64,000 nucleotides of DNA from Heliocidaris tuberculata. Its lineage: Eukaryota; Echinodermata; Echinoidea; Camarodonta; Echinometridae. The stretch is from the NCBI GenBank assembly GCA_025618425.1, contig CM046851.1:30361254-30425253 (forward strand). Direction: 5' to 3'. Both the position numbers and the translations under genes were made by a program. Of the stretch, positions 1-11,355 are shown piece after piece. The notes under the pieces are model-generated. The model searched no databases. It saw only the letters and a program-made list of their open reading frames with translations, and was not told the origin of the DNA. Position 1 is the first letter of the stretch; each line of letters begins with the position of its first letter.

Positions 1-1855
1 ATAAGTCACCATCATTATTCTTATTATCCTTCTGACTCTGTTTAATCATAAAATTTGTGACTAGAATTGATATAATGAAAACTGTTATTGAAGTTGAGCT
101 GATGATATCTTTATGGCGTGTGCTGTAAGACGAGTGATCTGATTTGAAATGTAAATGTAGAGGGCAGTGTTTATTTGTGATTTGACAGAGTCATCTTGAC
201 ACTGTTTGTCCATCCTGGTTTCAGTGAGTAGCAATATGGTGCATGTTGCTATGTCAGGCAAACACAGCAAAAGAATATTGCTACCCACTTTTACCATCAA
301 GAGTTTGTCACTTTGTCCAACTGGTTTGCTAACCAAATAGACAATCATTCTTAGGGGAAGCCGGGAAGGAGACTTCAAGTTGTTCAAGTATAGTAGATCA
401 TTATCTTCAAGGGATCTGATGGAGGGGCACCACCCCAAAAGTGTCCCAGTGGTAGTTATTTCATGTAGACATATTCTGCTTCTTTAAAACACACAGCTTG
501 ATTTCAAATGAACTTCACAGGCTAATAAATCATAGGTAAAGGGGATTTAAGTTGTACAAATGGGGTATCTGGCCCAGATGGGGGCTCAGGGGTAGCACCC
601 CTTAAGTGTCCCAACTTTTGATTTTTCACCAAATGAAAATGCTGCCCTGATGATTGTGCAATGCAGGCGAGACTGCCCTGGGCATTTCCCTTGTTAGTTG
701 TTTATCGTGCTATAAATTGGTTGTTTAGACCATTACAATGTAAACAATCTGATTTAATATGTATGTCTGCATGTTCCATAATTCCATTTATAGTTTGATA
801 GACAGATTTTATCATCTTACCTTGCTCATTCCTCAGCTGTACAACATTTGTTATTTATTACTGCCTGACCTTCGCATTTTGCTCACTGTTTTGTTCTCCA
901 TGCCTTGACAGGAAGCTTTCCAAAGATGAATTATTCCCTTGGTGTATAAAACATCTTCATTCTTGTACATCTGCATTACAACCTGTGTGCTGACCATACA
1001 AGTAAATCATAATTTATTTATTTATTTTTATTTATATATTTATTTTTTTTTGGGGGGGGGGGGTTCATTTTCTATAGTTATAGTGAGATAGATCAGGCTG
1101 GAATGAAATTTCAGTCTCTTCATTACTAGAATAAAGTACATGTATCAATCACAGTCACCTTAGTTTTTTTTGTTTTGAATTGATTGAAAAGGTTTTTGTC
1201 ATTTAGGATATTTTCATGTCTAGGTACATTCTGTGCTTAATGTTAGTTAATATTTTGTCATGTTTTCCACACAAACCTTTAGTACTAGTTTCTAATTAGT
1301 TATTACTGTATTAATTTCTTCTTTTTTTTGGGGGGGGGGTAATCTTTTAATGTCTAATTTATGTCTGCAAATGTTGTACAACATGAACTAATTTCCATGA
1401 AAAGCTTTAAGATTTCATCCTTTTTAAAATTTTCTGTTGTTTTTTGTTATTAAATATCTGTGAGTCAAAATGTCAAGGTTGCTGCGACATATGCCTTTAG
1501 ATACTCTTTTTTTATCTGGTTTGTCAGTTTAGGTCTGATTTTAAATTGAGTATGCCCGTGATGATTGTAATTTTTACACAACATTTGTGCAATGTTATGA
1601 ACTAAGCCAGTGATGAAATGATTGTGAGTATTAAACATGTGTGTCATTCTTGAATAATGGTATACCTTTAAAAAATTGATTTTCTAGGCTGTTCAATAGT
1701 TATTTGTTTTGGAAGGAACTTCTCTTTCACATCATGAAAATTGGACATTTATTTTTTTTAAATTGTCTCAAAGAAATCTTGCCAAAATCTTAAAAAGGAA
1801 GAATTCTGAATGAAAGGTAATGCAATTTGTAAGTAATCTGTGCTTTTTGAAAATA
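1..1855. other. Intergenic stretch, no gene seen
   Basis: AT-rich sequence with stop codons in all frames. Longer open frames here (for example 85-438 on the minus strand) show no domain, no splice context and no codon bias. It holds poly-G tracts next to T-runs near 1052 and 1330 and otherwise nothing I can name. Confidence 0.5.
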
Positions 1856-2041
1856 CAGTTAACTTTGCATACATTATGTAAGTCGATTCTGTTGGGACCA
1901 CAAAAAACAGTTTGGCTTATGCAAAATTCGACTTAGGAAATGTAAATAACACATTTTGCGTAAATGTAGTTTGGTTAAAAAATTGATTTGACTTAGGTAA
2001 AGTTGGACTTCTGCGTCTTTCGAGTTATGCAATGTTAACTG
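1856..2041. mobile_element. Short inverted-repeat element (MITE), TA target duplication
   Basis: The ends CAGTTAACTTTGCATA and TGCAATGTTAACTG form a terminal inverted repeat, and TA lies immediately outside on both sides (1854-1855 and 2042-2043). A second, inner pair of AAGTCGA/TCGACTT-like motifs repeats the symmetry. The length of 186 bp and TA duplication fit a non-autonomous mariner/Tc1-type element. No coding sequence. Confidence 0.65.
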
Positions 2042-2543
2042 TATGTTTTGGGGGTTGTTTACCCTCTTTTGTTTTTATACAGAGAATTATTTTCTTCATT
2101 GAATAAGATTTTTACATTGCAATGCCAAATTCTTGTTGTACTGTATAATAGTTTTGGTTTGAATTCTATTTGGTATTAATTCCATTATTCACATGTATAG
2201 GTTTTAGATTCAGACAATATAGAATAAAAGATGCAAACTATGTAGTAGTATTATTTTAATGTTATGTTGAACTAGATCATGTTATCAGTTGACCTTTTAT
2301 GTTTTATATGTTGTCAGAGATGGAACCTTCATTTATGTGGAAATAAACTGATTTTATCCATCTTACACACTATTCTCTCATTATTCTAGTCTGATGCCTC
2401 ATGTTATTGCACCTCCTTACATGCTTACTTTTAAGAGAAGAATGGTATCATGTGTAAAGAAAAATCATTTTGATAACAAGGATTTGGGGAGAAAATGATA
2501 TACATGTGTGTGTATCTGGATTGTTTGGTGGAATTTGGATTAA

Positions 2544-2893
2544 AGAGGAGAGAAGGAGTTATGGAAAAGGTGAGAAATAATTTGTGAGCTTTCTCAGTCC
2601 TTTTATATCAGTTTGGAAGAACATCATATTAGAAATGTCCCCTGAAAAGGATTGCCCTTCATTTACCCTCATAATCGAAATATGATGAAAAATAGCTGAA
2701 GTCTTTGGGCCGAACATTCTTGCCACATGTGTGTGCAGTCTCGTATACTTATTTCTGTGTGCATTGCATGTGCTTTTCAGCGAGATTGTGTCAATTTCCG
2801 ATCATTTTGATAATTCCAAACCTCACAGTTTTGATCAACCTTTCCCAATTGCTTTGAGTGTAATCTCATGAGACCAGAACTCAACTTTATGTC
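2544..2893 (+). mobile_element. Dispersed MITE family B, copy 1
   Basis: Homologous, by eye, to 26380-26755 and 32314-32696. Shared landmarks in the same order are the AAAGGTGA start region, TTTGTGAGCTTTCTCA, AGAAATGTCCCCTG, ATAGCTGAAGT, CACATGTGTGTGC and GTGCATGTGCTTTTCAG. The left edge follows TTAA (2540-2543). The right edge is degenerate and has no clear TTAA. Confidence 0.7.
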
Positions 2894-3121
2894 TATGAGA
2901 TGTTCATGCCGTTTAATGATGTGAGAGGAAAAATTACGTAAAATGGTAGTTGAGGTAGGATGCAGAAGGAGGGGGAGGGGCAAGAAAGGAGAGTGAGATC
3001 GATATGAGAGGTAGAATGGGAATAGAGGTAGGATACATGTAGTAGTAGAAGTAAGATAGTGGTAGAGGTGCAATTGTAGCAGAAAATAAAATGGTAGAAC
3101 GGTAGATTTTTTTGTCTCTCC

Positions 3122-3125
<4 letters not shown>

Positions 3126-3164
<39 letters not shown>
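3126..3164. repeat. (CT)n microsatellite
   Basis: About 19 uninterrupted CT units. The minus-strand open frames of 84-137 codons over it (RERERE peptides) are produced by the repeat. Confidence 0.9.
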
Positions 3165-3168
<4 letters not shown>

Positions 3169-3429
3169 TTTCTCTCTTTCTCACACACAATCTCAGTAAG
3201 CTCTTTTCTGACGCCTCTTATTCACCTCTTATCTTACCATCACACTGTTGCGTTTTCATTTTGGGCTGATGAAAGGGCGAGCTAGGATAGAAACTGGAGG
3301 GGAAGGATTGAAAAATGTATAAAAGAAATCGTTATCTTTGATAGCTGGATGAAGTTGGGAGTAAAAGACTTTTCTTCAGTCAAGTATCAGAAAGAGCTGA
3401 GGTAGACTTAAAAGGGCGTGATAGTGACA

Positions 3430-3790
3430 TAACAGATCAGGGGCTAATCTGGGATTTTGTGAAAGGGGGGCACAAATCTCAGAAAATTTTCTGACAACCA
3501 AAAATAAAAAAGTCATCAGATTTCTGGAGTCCAGTTTTCCTCCAAAATTCTCTGACAAGCGAAAAAAAAAAAAAACATCACACAATTTTATTTTGGGGCC
3601 TCTCTGTCCTTCCAAATTCTCTGACAAGCACCAGCAAAAAGAAGGGGGAAAAGGTATCCGGTATAAAAGTGCACAATGTACACTGGTTTCAAAAGGGGGG
3701 CATGGGCTGGAAGTGCCCCCCCCCCAAAAAAAAAAAAAGATAAAGAAAAAAAAAGAAAGAAAGAAAAAAAAAATCCGCCACTGTAAGAGA
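3430..3790. repeat. Degenerate tandem repeat around CTCTGACAAGC
   Basis: The motif AAATTCTCTGACAAGC recurs three times (about 3480, 3545 and 3610), separated by A-rich stretches and bounded by GGGGGGCA and GCCCCCCCCCC tracts. The 3' boundary ATCCGCCACTG resembles the ends of other poly-G repeats in this window. No gene. Confidence 0.5.
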
Positions 3791-4139
3791 TAATGTGGTA
3801 AAATAGAAGGAGAGGTGGCAAAATTGGAATGGTATAGCAAAATTAGAATAGTGGCAGAGAATCAAAGCATACAGTGGCAGAAGGGGGAATGGCAACAGAC
3901 TTAGGGTGATTGTAGAGGCATGAAGGTAGTAGTGCAGAAGTTGTGCAGTAGTCGAGTAGAATGGTAGTATAGAGGTACAATTGTGGTAGAAGTAGGATGG
4001 AAATGGAAGTAGGAATTTAGGAGACGTTGGTATTTTTGGTAGGGGTAGGACGGTAGTAGTGGTGGAATGGCAGAGGTATGATTGATGGTGTGATGGTATA
4101 TTTTACCTGACTGCTAAAAAAGCATATGTATGTTTTTAA

Positions 4140-4292
4140 GTACAGTGGACCAACGGCTTTAAATCCTCTTGAAGAGACCTGGTAATGATTAACGCCTTAC
4201 CAAAGAGCACTATATAGTGCATCAACTTGGTTTCGAACCCAGATCCCCCCCAGTTACGAGACCTCTGCTCTACCACTGACATGGGCTGCGGA
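4140..4292 (-). mobile_element. tRNA-derived SINE
   Basis: Read on the minus strand, a tRNA-like head shows an A box within GTCAGTGGTAGAGC (4261-4280) and a B box GGTTCGAAACC (4229-4239), about the right distance apart for RNA polymerase III. The body continues GGCGTTAATCATTACC... and ends ...TTTAAAGCCGTTGGTCC. The same body motif, in the same order, occurs at 61618-61690 on the plus strand, so this is a family and not a chance match. A poly-G run lies in the anticodon-arm region. Confidence 0.7.
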
Positions 4293-4299
4293 ACCGGGG

Positions 4300-5539
4300 G
4301 GGGGGGGGGCTGGGGGCTGCAGCCCCCTCCCACCTTTTTGAGTAGACACGTTAAAAAAATGTCGGAAAAGGGGCTCGAAAATTGTCATTAATGAGTGAAA
4401 TCAGATCAGCCTCCCCCCCCCCCCCCCCGCCATTTTCAAAAACGCTCCGCGGTCGCTGACTGAGGCATCGTGCATCCTGGTGATGTGTGCTAGTAGATGT
4501 AGAACGGTATTAGCAGATGATAGTAGATGTAGGATAGAATTGAGGTACATTGGAGAGGTAGAATGGTAGTAGAAGTAGGATTGTGGTAGAGTTCGAAATA
4601 TAAATTTAGTAATAACAATCCAAAATTGAAGGATCAAACTCAATTTTTAAGTGGGCTCCAACAAAAATTATTTGAAAATCATAATGATTGCTGTATTTCT
4701 ACAGAATTATCAGTACTGTCTGAAATACAGGAAATAGTGTAGTGCAGAAAAAGTAATTACTTTTAAGATAATGTTACAGGCTACAGCCGTGTCAAAATAA
4801 CAGTAACCCCCCCCCCCCCTCTTCCCACCCCAATTGATAATGATAAATAAATAAGCAAAAATTACGCTAGATCAGTGCCGTACCAAGAGCATAATAGCGC
4901 GGGGGGCGTCCGTGCTATCGGCGATCCATGAATTTCAAGGGGTGAACATATAGCGAGAAAAGGGACCATTTTGTGACAATGGTGTTATCCAACAGTTTAT
5001 ATTAATACGTTATATCAATCATCATCTTCTTGCTTTTTATTGTGGTTCTGGACACTGCTTCTGCTTCCCCACTTAGCAGTTGTGTGTAATGGTCTCATGA
5101 TTCATGTGCGAGCGCGCGAAGCGAGCGAGAAAAATGTGTTAGGCTTTTCTTTAATGCTAAAGTCCTATAGGTTGTGCATTATTTACAACGATATAATTAA
5201 AATGACAACAACAAATTCATTTGGGGGAATGTCGAATGATATTTTAATTCGTACATTTAACTACATGTATTTCTTTTTTCTTAAGATTAAATCGATATCA
5301 ATATACTTCATGCGATCTGCTTGATTTCATTATATACTATAAGAGCTAGCGAGCGTATAGCGAGCGAGTTTGGGGAAACTTTTCAGAAAATATTGCCCTT
5401 ATATAGTTTGTGTAAATCATGGGCACATTCGAGCGATGTGCATTGTGCCCCTCTTGCCTCCAGCTCCATTGCCTTACATTGTAGTTGTAGTATGGGTACC
5501 TGTTACTTCAGAATCATATAGCCTCACCGACTCTATATA
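4300..5539. other. Intergenic stretch with poly-C tracts
   Basis: Contains poly-C/poly-G tracts at 4298, 4413 and 4806 and two copies of a GAGCGAG-rich motif near 5110 and 5345. The short open frames in it (5040-5324 and 5321-5521) lack ordinary protein features. No gene called. Confidence 0.4.
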
Positions 5540-6000
5540 GGTAAAATGGGGGCACTTATCAGAAGAGGAAAGGGCACTTATCAGAAGTAAAGAGGGGTAC
5601 TTATCAAATTTGAAAATGGGCACTTATCAGAAGGGCAAAATAGGTACTTATTAGAAGCTAAAATGGGCACCTATCAGAAGTAAAAATACACTTATCAAGG
5701 GAGAAAAGGGCACATATTAGAGAGAAAGGGGGGCAATCATTATATTTGAAAATGGGCTCTTATTAGAAGGAAAAAGGGCACTTATAAGAAAGGAAAATAG
5801 GCACCTAAAATTGCTCTTATCAGAAGGAGAAAAGGGCACTTATTAGAGAAATAACAAGGCAATTATCAGATTTGAAACGGGGCACTTATCAGAAGGAGAA
5901 AGGGCACTTTTTACAAAGGAAAGGGCACTTTTAGTAGTAAAAAAAGGGCACTTATCAGAGAGAAAGATGGCAATTTTTTCAGAAATAAAAAGGGCAGTTT
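5540..6000. repeat. Minisatellite of GGGCACTTATCAGAAG-type units
   Basis: About 18 degenerate units of roughly 22-27 bp, built on GGGCACTTATCAGAAG followed by an A-rich spacer. Variants read TATTAGAAG or TATAAGAAG. A short, reverse-oriented echo of the motif is visible at 16270-16400. Confidence 0.8.
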
Positions 6001-6434
6001 TGGGGTACTTGAAAAAAAAGCGGGGGCACTGTGCCCCTGCCCCCTCCCGGGAGCGCCGCCTCTGGGTGGGGATGTGGAAGGGTGAATTTCCTCCCCCCCC
6101 CCCAACCCCCAATCTAGATCTATATATGTCAGTCTCAAATTGGCAATTCACTTGGTGAGTCGATTTTGACATATTGGCTGTCAACTCTCCCGTTTGTCTT
6201 CACTCATGTCACTAAAATATCATTAATTTGCGGATTTCTCTTAAGTGCCTTTCCCTCCTGGCAGTACTTCAAATATATTTTAGATGGCATATTGTTATAG
6301 GTCCTCGTGAAAGAAAAAGATCATACTGAGTAATATATTTTGGAAATTTTCGCATTTGTGTGTTGCAGCAAATGGGGGAGTTGTACATCACAGTGACATA
6401 TACAGATTCGACCAATCTAAATTTCCCATATGTA

Positions 6435-7481
6435 CAGTGCGAGTCAGAAAAAAAATGTTACACTTTTTAAAATGCTTATATTAAAAATACGATAGAAATA
6501 TCATAGTTCTTGCACAACATATGCAGTTAGATAGAATAACTCTTCCAGTTTTATTTGATACCACATTTGTGGGGAATCAGTAATGAATTTACTGGATACG
6601 AATTAATGTGTCTGGGTGAAAACCCATTTGCGCCAACATCAACAATGCCTTGTCTGATTTGGATGAGACTGCACAATGAGCAAAAAAGCCTTTTGTAATG
6701 ACAATTGAGTTATTCCAAATCAGGCAAGGGGCTTTTGTTGTTTTTTCTTATAATAATAATTGAATATATGACATGTTACTCGCATTGTTAGTCTTCGGAC
6801 TTTTAGTCGAGATCAAATAAAACCGAATTGAATTTGAATTTGAATTTGAATTTGAAGCTAATGCTCCTGTGGAATGACCCCTTAGATCTCCAGACTTAAC
6901 ACCCATGGACTTCTTCGTCTGGGGGTTCCTGAAGTCCAAGGTGTACAGCAGCCCACCTGCAGACCTGGATGACTTGCAGACAGGCAGACACTTCGTAGGG
7001 CCAATGACAGCGATTCTCCATCGAGCTCAGAAATGCATCGAGAGAAACTGACGCCATGCTGTGGAAGATTGAAGGCTATGTCCAAGTGCCCAAAATGACT
7101 ATGAAAAGGGACTTTTCAGTGAAGATCACTGAATGTTATGACTTCTGGCTTTATTTATTAATTCATTCATTTATTGGTTCTTATATTATTTTATATGTCT
7201 TGATTTAACATATGCATAAACTTTTACGCTCATTGTTTGTGTGAATGTTGTTGTCTCTGTTTCAGCAGGTAATCATACCACTTGGCGCAAATGAGTTTTT
7301 ACTATTTTTCAAACAATGGCTGTTGTGCACTCAACCGTGACAGCAACATTAAAACAAATGTTGCCAAACAAGAAAGGAATATACACTCTATCCATACATG
7401 CTAAAGATATTCTGTTAATCCCACAATTTTTAAAACAATACACAATTTAAAAAGTGTAACATTTTTTTCTGACTCACACTG
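6435..7481 (+). mobile_element. Decayed mariner/Tc1-like transposon
   Basis: Terminal inverted repeats of about 32 bp start CAGTGCGAGTCAGAAAAAAA and end TTTTTTTCTGACTCACACTG, flanked by TA on both sides (6433-6434 and 7482-7483). The length of 1047 bp is shorter than an intact mariner (about 1.3 kb from general knowledge), and the interior carries only the C-terminal part of a transposase. Subterminal GCGCCAA and TTGGCGC motifs (near 6630 and 7285) continue the symmetry. Confidence 0.85.
6880..7100 (+). pseudogene. Mariner transposase C-terminal remnant
   Basis: The frame starting at 6884 reads RSPDLTPMDFFVWGF followed by LKSKVYSSPPADLDDL. This matches the [ARS]xSPDLxPxDFxLWGxLK signature that holds the third catalytic acidic residue region of mariner-type DDE/D transposases (family knowledge). 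Upstream there is a stop and (TTTGAA)n where the earlier catalytic residues should be. Downstream the frame degrades. It cannot encode an active enzyme. Confidence 0.75.
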
Positions 7482-8796
7482 TATATTGATTACAACTTTC
7501 TAAAAAAGATCATAACTTTCTTATTGCTTGTCCGATTTCGTTCAAACTGTCACCAATCTGCTTTCAGAACAACCTGAAATAAAGTTTGGGTTTCCCTTTA
7601 ATTTGTACATATTATGTTTGGTATGATATTATTTTCACAATTAGAGTGTCTTCAGAAACATGAAATTCGATATTTGAAAGCGAGCTAGGTGACCGAGCAA
7701 AATTTTTGAAATTTGAATCCTTCTGGCTGCAGATTCGTTGTCCATGCGCAATCTATTGATTTATATGCTTATAAGCATAATCATTTTCATAAATTCATAT
7801 ACTAGTAGCACCATAAGAACGGCCTGTATTTTTCTTTATCTATGATACTGGAAATAACCCAGTTTCCTCTTCCCTTTATTTGGAAGTTTTCGATCATGGG
7901 GCCTATAACCATGTCTAACATCAACGTTTTGTAAGGTCGCGGAGTTTAACAGCAGTATAATGATTGCAATAACATCACTGAAAAGTCAGTTATTATATAT
8001 TTTTTTCTTGGTTGGAAATCTGTGGGGTTGTGGGGGGGGGGGGCGGCTATCCCTTGCTCCCTGTATACGCTAGTGCATAAGCAGTTTCATAGAATTAATG
8101 ATGAGCCTCTTTAATGCCAAGTGAGTTAACAATTCTCAATTTTCACTTCTGAAGAAAAATAATGATACTAAATCTGTAGTATCATAATGACGCTTAATAA
8201 TACGTTTGTTCATAATAACTCAGTGCGTATATCCTCCTGGCTATATATTAAAATAATGGAAATAACAATGCTCGAATCATAATACTGGCCTAAAGCCGCC
8301 ACAAGATGACGCTAACATGATTAATTCAGGCTCTGGATCACTAGCGTATTTGATGGGGGGGGGGGGGGGGGGCAAAATTTCAAAGATTTTCAACCATAAA
8401 AAAAAACAACAACATGTTAACTCATTTTTGCAGTCATTACGAAACAATTATTTCTAAGTAAACTGTACTCGAATTGCTCTTGAAACTTCACAAATTAAGG
8501 ATAATTTATCAAAGTTTTATAGTTTCAATGCGACCTCGCAAAACAATGGTTTTCAAAGCTAGCAGTAAGTATTATGCTATAAACAGAGCGAATTTGAACG
8601 CCACTATATATTATGAATAGAAGTATAATCTGAAGTATCTTTAAACATACAAATGACTGATAGTTTATGCATGAGTGATAAAGAATAAAACCTGTCCAAA
8701 CATAATTATGATTATATAATCTAAATGGAATAAAGTCATTTTTTGGCTAGAAAATCAGTAGAGCAGCGTGTTAAATATCGGGGGGGGGGGGGGGGT

Positions 8797-9228
8797 ACTC
8801 GTTTTTCCGAAAGTTCGTATTTCCGAAGGTTCACAATTTCGAAACACAAATTTCCCATGTCTGCATGGGGGTTTATAATTCCGAATATGAAAGAGGGTTC
8901 ATAATTCTGAACATTTGTTGCATTATTCCGAAGGTTCGTTATTCCGAATGTTCGTTTATCCGAAGGTTCATAATTCCGAAAATGAATTTAGGGTTCATAT
9001 TTCCGAAGGTTCATAATACCAAAAATGAAAAAGGGTTCATAATTCCGAACATTCGTTGCATTACTCCGAAGGTTCGTTACTCCGAAGGTTCGTTTATCCG
9101 AAGGTTCATAATTCCGAAAATGAATTAGGGGTCATATTTCCGAAGGTTCATAATTCCGAAAATGAAAAAGGGTTCATAATTCCGAAAATGAAATAAGGTT
9201 CATAATTCCGAAAATGAAAAAAGGAGAG
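8797..9228 (+). repeat. 16-bp minisatellite GGTTCATAATTCCGAA
   Basis: Tandem units of 16 bp (variants GGTTCGTTTATCCGAA, TGTTCGTTATTCCGAA) interleaved with AATGAAAAAG spacers. An inverted short block of the same unit (TTTCGGAATTATGAACC) occurs at 11795-11845. The two blocks bracket the foldback structure listed separately. The 87-codon open frame in it is simply the repeat translated. Confidence 0.85.
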
Positions 9229-9341
9229 GGGGACCAAAAAGACTGACCAGCCCCCCCCCCTCCCCTCCATATCAAGGGTAAAAAAAAAGGGGGGAATGAG
9301 ATAAGAAGGAAAAAAAAAACTATTACAGAATAAGAACCAGT

Positions 9342-9369
9342 GAATTATCTGGCGGCCGCCAGATAATTC
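9342..9369. repeat. Perfect 28-bp palindrome with NotI core
   Basis: GAATTATCTGGCGG followed by its exact reverse complement, with no spacer. The core GGCGGCCGCC contains a NotI site. The same core recurs at 10669-10678 and 11639-11648 with partial AGATAAT flanks. Confidence 0.9.
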
Positions 9370-9439
9370 TCTCCTTCCTTAATATGCATGTTATTCTATA
9401 TTTTTATCCTTCTTTCATTTCCTTTTTCTATCTTCTAAA

Positions 9440-10440
9440 AGCCTGCGTCACATATCCAACGGTCTCCGGCCTAATTTGTTAATCACCAGAAAGTGGCCGA
9501 ATTTCAAATTCGCCCGGGAGTCGACCGTTTTTGTTTTTGTTTTTGTTTTTGTTTGTTTTTGTTTTTTTCTTGCTTGAACTATATACCCTGTCATATATTG
9601 GACGAGGCTCGGGAGGAGCCTTTAATTGAACATATTAAGTGATCAGAAGTCGCCCGGCGCCCGTCAGTAACAAACGGGAGTCCGGCGAAGCCCGCTCAAC
9701 TTTTTAGGGTTAAACTTTTTCATAACTGAAGGCGGACGCCGTCCGAGTTTCGGTCGATGATCGTCACCAGTTCTGTCCGGGTGCCCGCTCGACACCCGGG
9801 CGACACCCGACCCGCCCTACGTCCTGTCTAACGTCCTCCGACGCCTCCGCGCCTCGAATAAATTATATGAGTATACCCCAGGGACCAAATTCCTGAATTG
9901 ACAGGAGGAGCCTGGGCGGGGCCCGTATATAGAAGCCGCCCAACGACTACCCGACGGTGACACGACATATGCTCCTGCGAAATTTGCTCCTCCGTCCATA
10001 TATCATGAAAGGTCAAAGGGAATAAGGTCAAGCTCATGATTTTTTTTTTTTTTTGGTTTTGTTTTGTGTTTTTTTTTTTGTTAATTAGGACAATGTGAAG
10101 ATTAGGATTAGGGTTAGGGTTAGGTTTAGGTTTAGGATTAACATGGCAGAGTTAGTTCGGAGTAATTGTCGCAGGAGCAAATGTCATGGAACCCTACCCG
10201 ACACCAGCAAGCATGGAGTGCGCTTGAAGAACGCCCGACATTGTCGGGCGGGATACGGGAGGGGGTCACTCGAGTATCGTATAGGGAGCCCGTGAGGCGG
10301 CCGCGCAGCTCTGCCGACCTCTATCCGCGCAGCTCTGCCGACCTCTATCCGAATTTAAAAGCCAAAAAATGGTCTAAATCGTCGGATTGCCGCCCGAATA
10401 TCGATCGAATGTTTGCTGATGCCCGAGCAATCTACGGACG
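9440..10440. other. CpG-rich core of the foldback structure
   Basis: Much richer in CG dinucleotides than the surroundings. It contains a 19-bp hairpin CGCCCGACA-T-TGTCGGGCG (10231-10249), an inverted pair built on GCAGGAGCAAAT (near 10170) and its complement (near 9980), and two direct copies of a 24-bp unit starting CGCAGCTCTGCCGACCTC (about 10302-10350). Open frames here (9817-9999, 10166-10525) have no recognisable domain. I do not call a gene. Confidence 0.5.
10102..10140 (+). repeat. Interstitial telomere-like TTAGGG tract
   Basis: Six consecutive TTAGGG, TTAGGA or TTAGGT units. Similar short tracts occur near 28000 and 48750, so this is a dispersed feature, not a chromosome end. Confidence 0.75.
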
Positions 10441-10773
10441 ACCTGTTTACGAGCTCTGCGACCTCAAAATTCGCCATTTTTCTATCTATATTCATTATGT
10501 TAAAAATAATGAAACGATAGGTTAAAAACAAAGAATAACAAAAGGAAAGATAGAAAGAGAGGAAGATAGAAGGATAAAAGCAAAGAATACGTAAAGTTAG
10601 AAAGAGAAGATGATGGAAGGAAAACAACATAACATTGGTGGCCGCTATATATATATAGATAAGTATTTGGCGGCCGCCAGATAATCTATATCTTTCCCTA
10701 TATATGTTATGTTGTTTTCCTTCCATCATCTTTTCTCTCTAACTTTCGTTAACTTATGTTATTCTTTGTTTAA

Positions 10774-11355
10774 AGGGAAATCCAACCTTAATAGCAAGTT
10801 GCTTTGAAAGAAAGGGGAAAATCATAGAAGCAGGGTGAAAGTTTGAACGAAATCGGACAAGCAATAAGAAAGTTATGAATTTTTGAAAGTTGTAATCACT
10901 ATGCATATGGGAATTTCAAATTGGCCGAATAGGTAATGTCACTGTGATGTATAGCTGTGGACAACTCCCCCATTCGCTCTAACACACAAAATGACTAAAA
11001 TGTCACTTTTTTTCAAAATGCATTACTCGGTAGGATCTTTTCGTTCATGAGGACCTATAGCAATATGCTATCTCCAAGATATTTTGAGTACTGCCCCGAG
11101 GGTAAAAGCGCCTCGAAGAAAACCGCAAATTAATGATATTTTTGTGTACGACAAATGGGAGAGTTGTCCACAAAAATGTCACAATTGACTCATCAAATTG
11201 CCAATTTGAGATTCGCATAGATGTAGTGATCTCATTTTTCAAACATCCATAACTTTCTTAGTCCTTGTCCGATTTCTTTCAAACTTTCACCATCATGTTT
11301 TCCTTAATTTTCTGCTTTCATACAAATCAACTTATTACCAAGGTTGGATTGCCCT
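10774..11355 (+). mobile_element. TTAA-type foldback element family A, intact-looking copy
   Basis: Begins AGGGAAATCCAACCTT and ends AAGGTTGGATTGCCCT, with TTAA on both sides (10770-10773, 11356-11359). The two halves are inverted copies for most of their length: GTTTGAACGAAATCGGACAA in the left arm pairs with TTGTCCGATTTCTTTCAAAC in the right. 582 bp, non-coding. TTAA duplication points to piggyBac- or Kolobok-type mobilisation (family knowledge). It is inserted inside the larger 8.8-11.85 kb foldback structure. Confidence 0.8.

Larger units (their letters stand above)
6130..7597 (-). mobile_element. TTAA-type foldback element family A, interrupted by mariner
   Basis: Reverse-oriented copy of the family seen at 10774-11355, 32701-33290 and 56393-56945. 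Recognisable parts are the GTTTGTC..TCTCCC region near 6190, GGTCCTCGTGAAAG near 6300, GGGGGAGTTGTACATCACAGTGAC near 6375, and after the interruption CATAACTTTCTTATTGCTTG (7511-7530) and CCGATTTCGTTCAAACTGTC. It ends TTTCCC followed by TTAA (7598-7601). The other arm is truncated at about 6130. The mariner at 6435-7481 sits inside it, so it is the older insertion. Confidence 0.7.

Noticed and set aside
8865..9128. Repetitive 87-codon protein
   Set aside because: It is the 16-bp TTCCGAA minisatellite translated; the period of 16 would shift frames and the peptide repeat breaks accordingly.
8797..9228. CRISPR-like array
   Set aside because: Units are adjacent and degenerate without unique spacers, and the genome is eukaryotic.
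10102..10140. Chromosome end or telomere
   Set aside because: Only six degenerate units inside a foldback element, with unique sequence on both sides and two other similar tracts.
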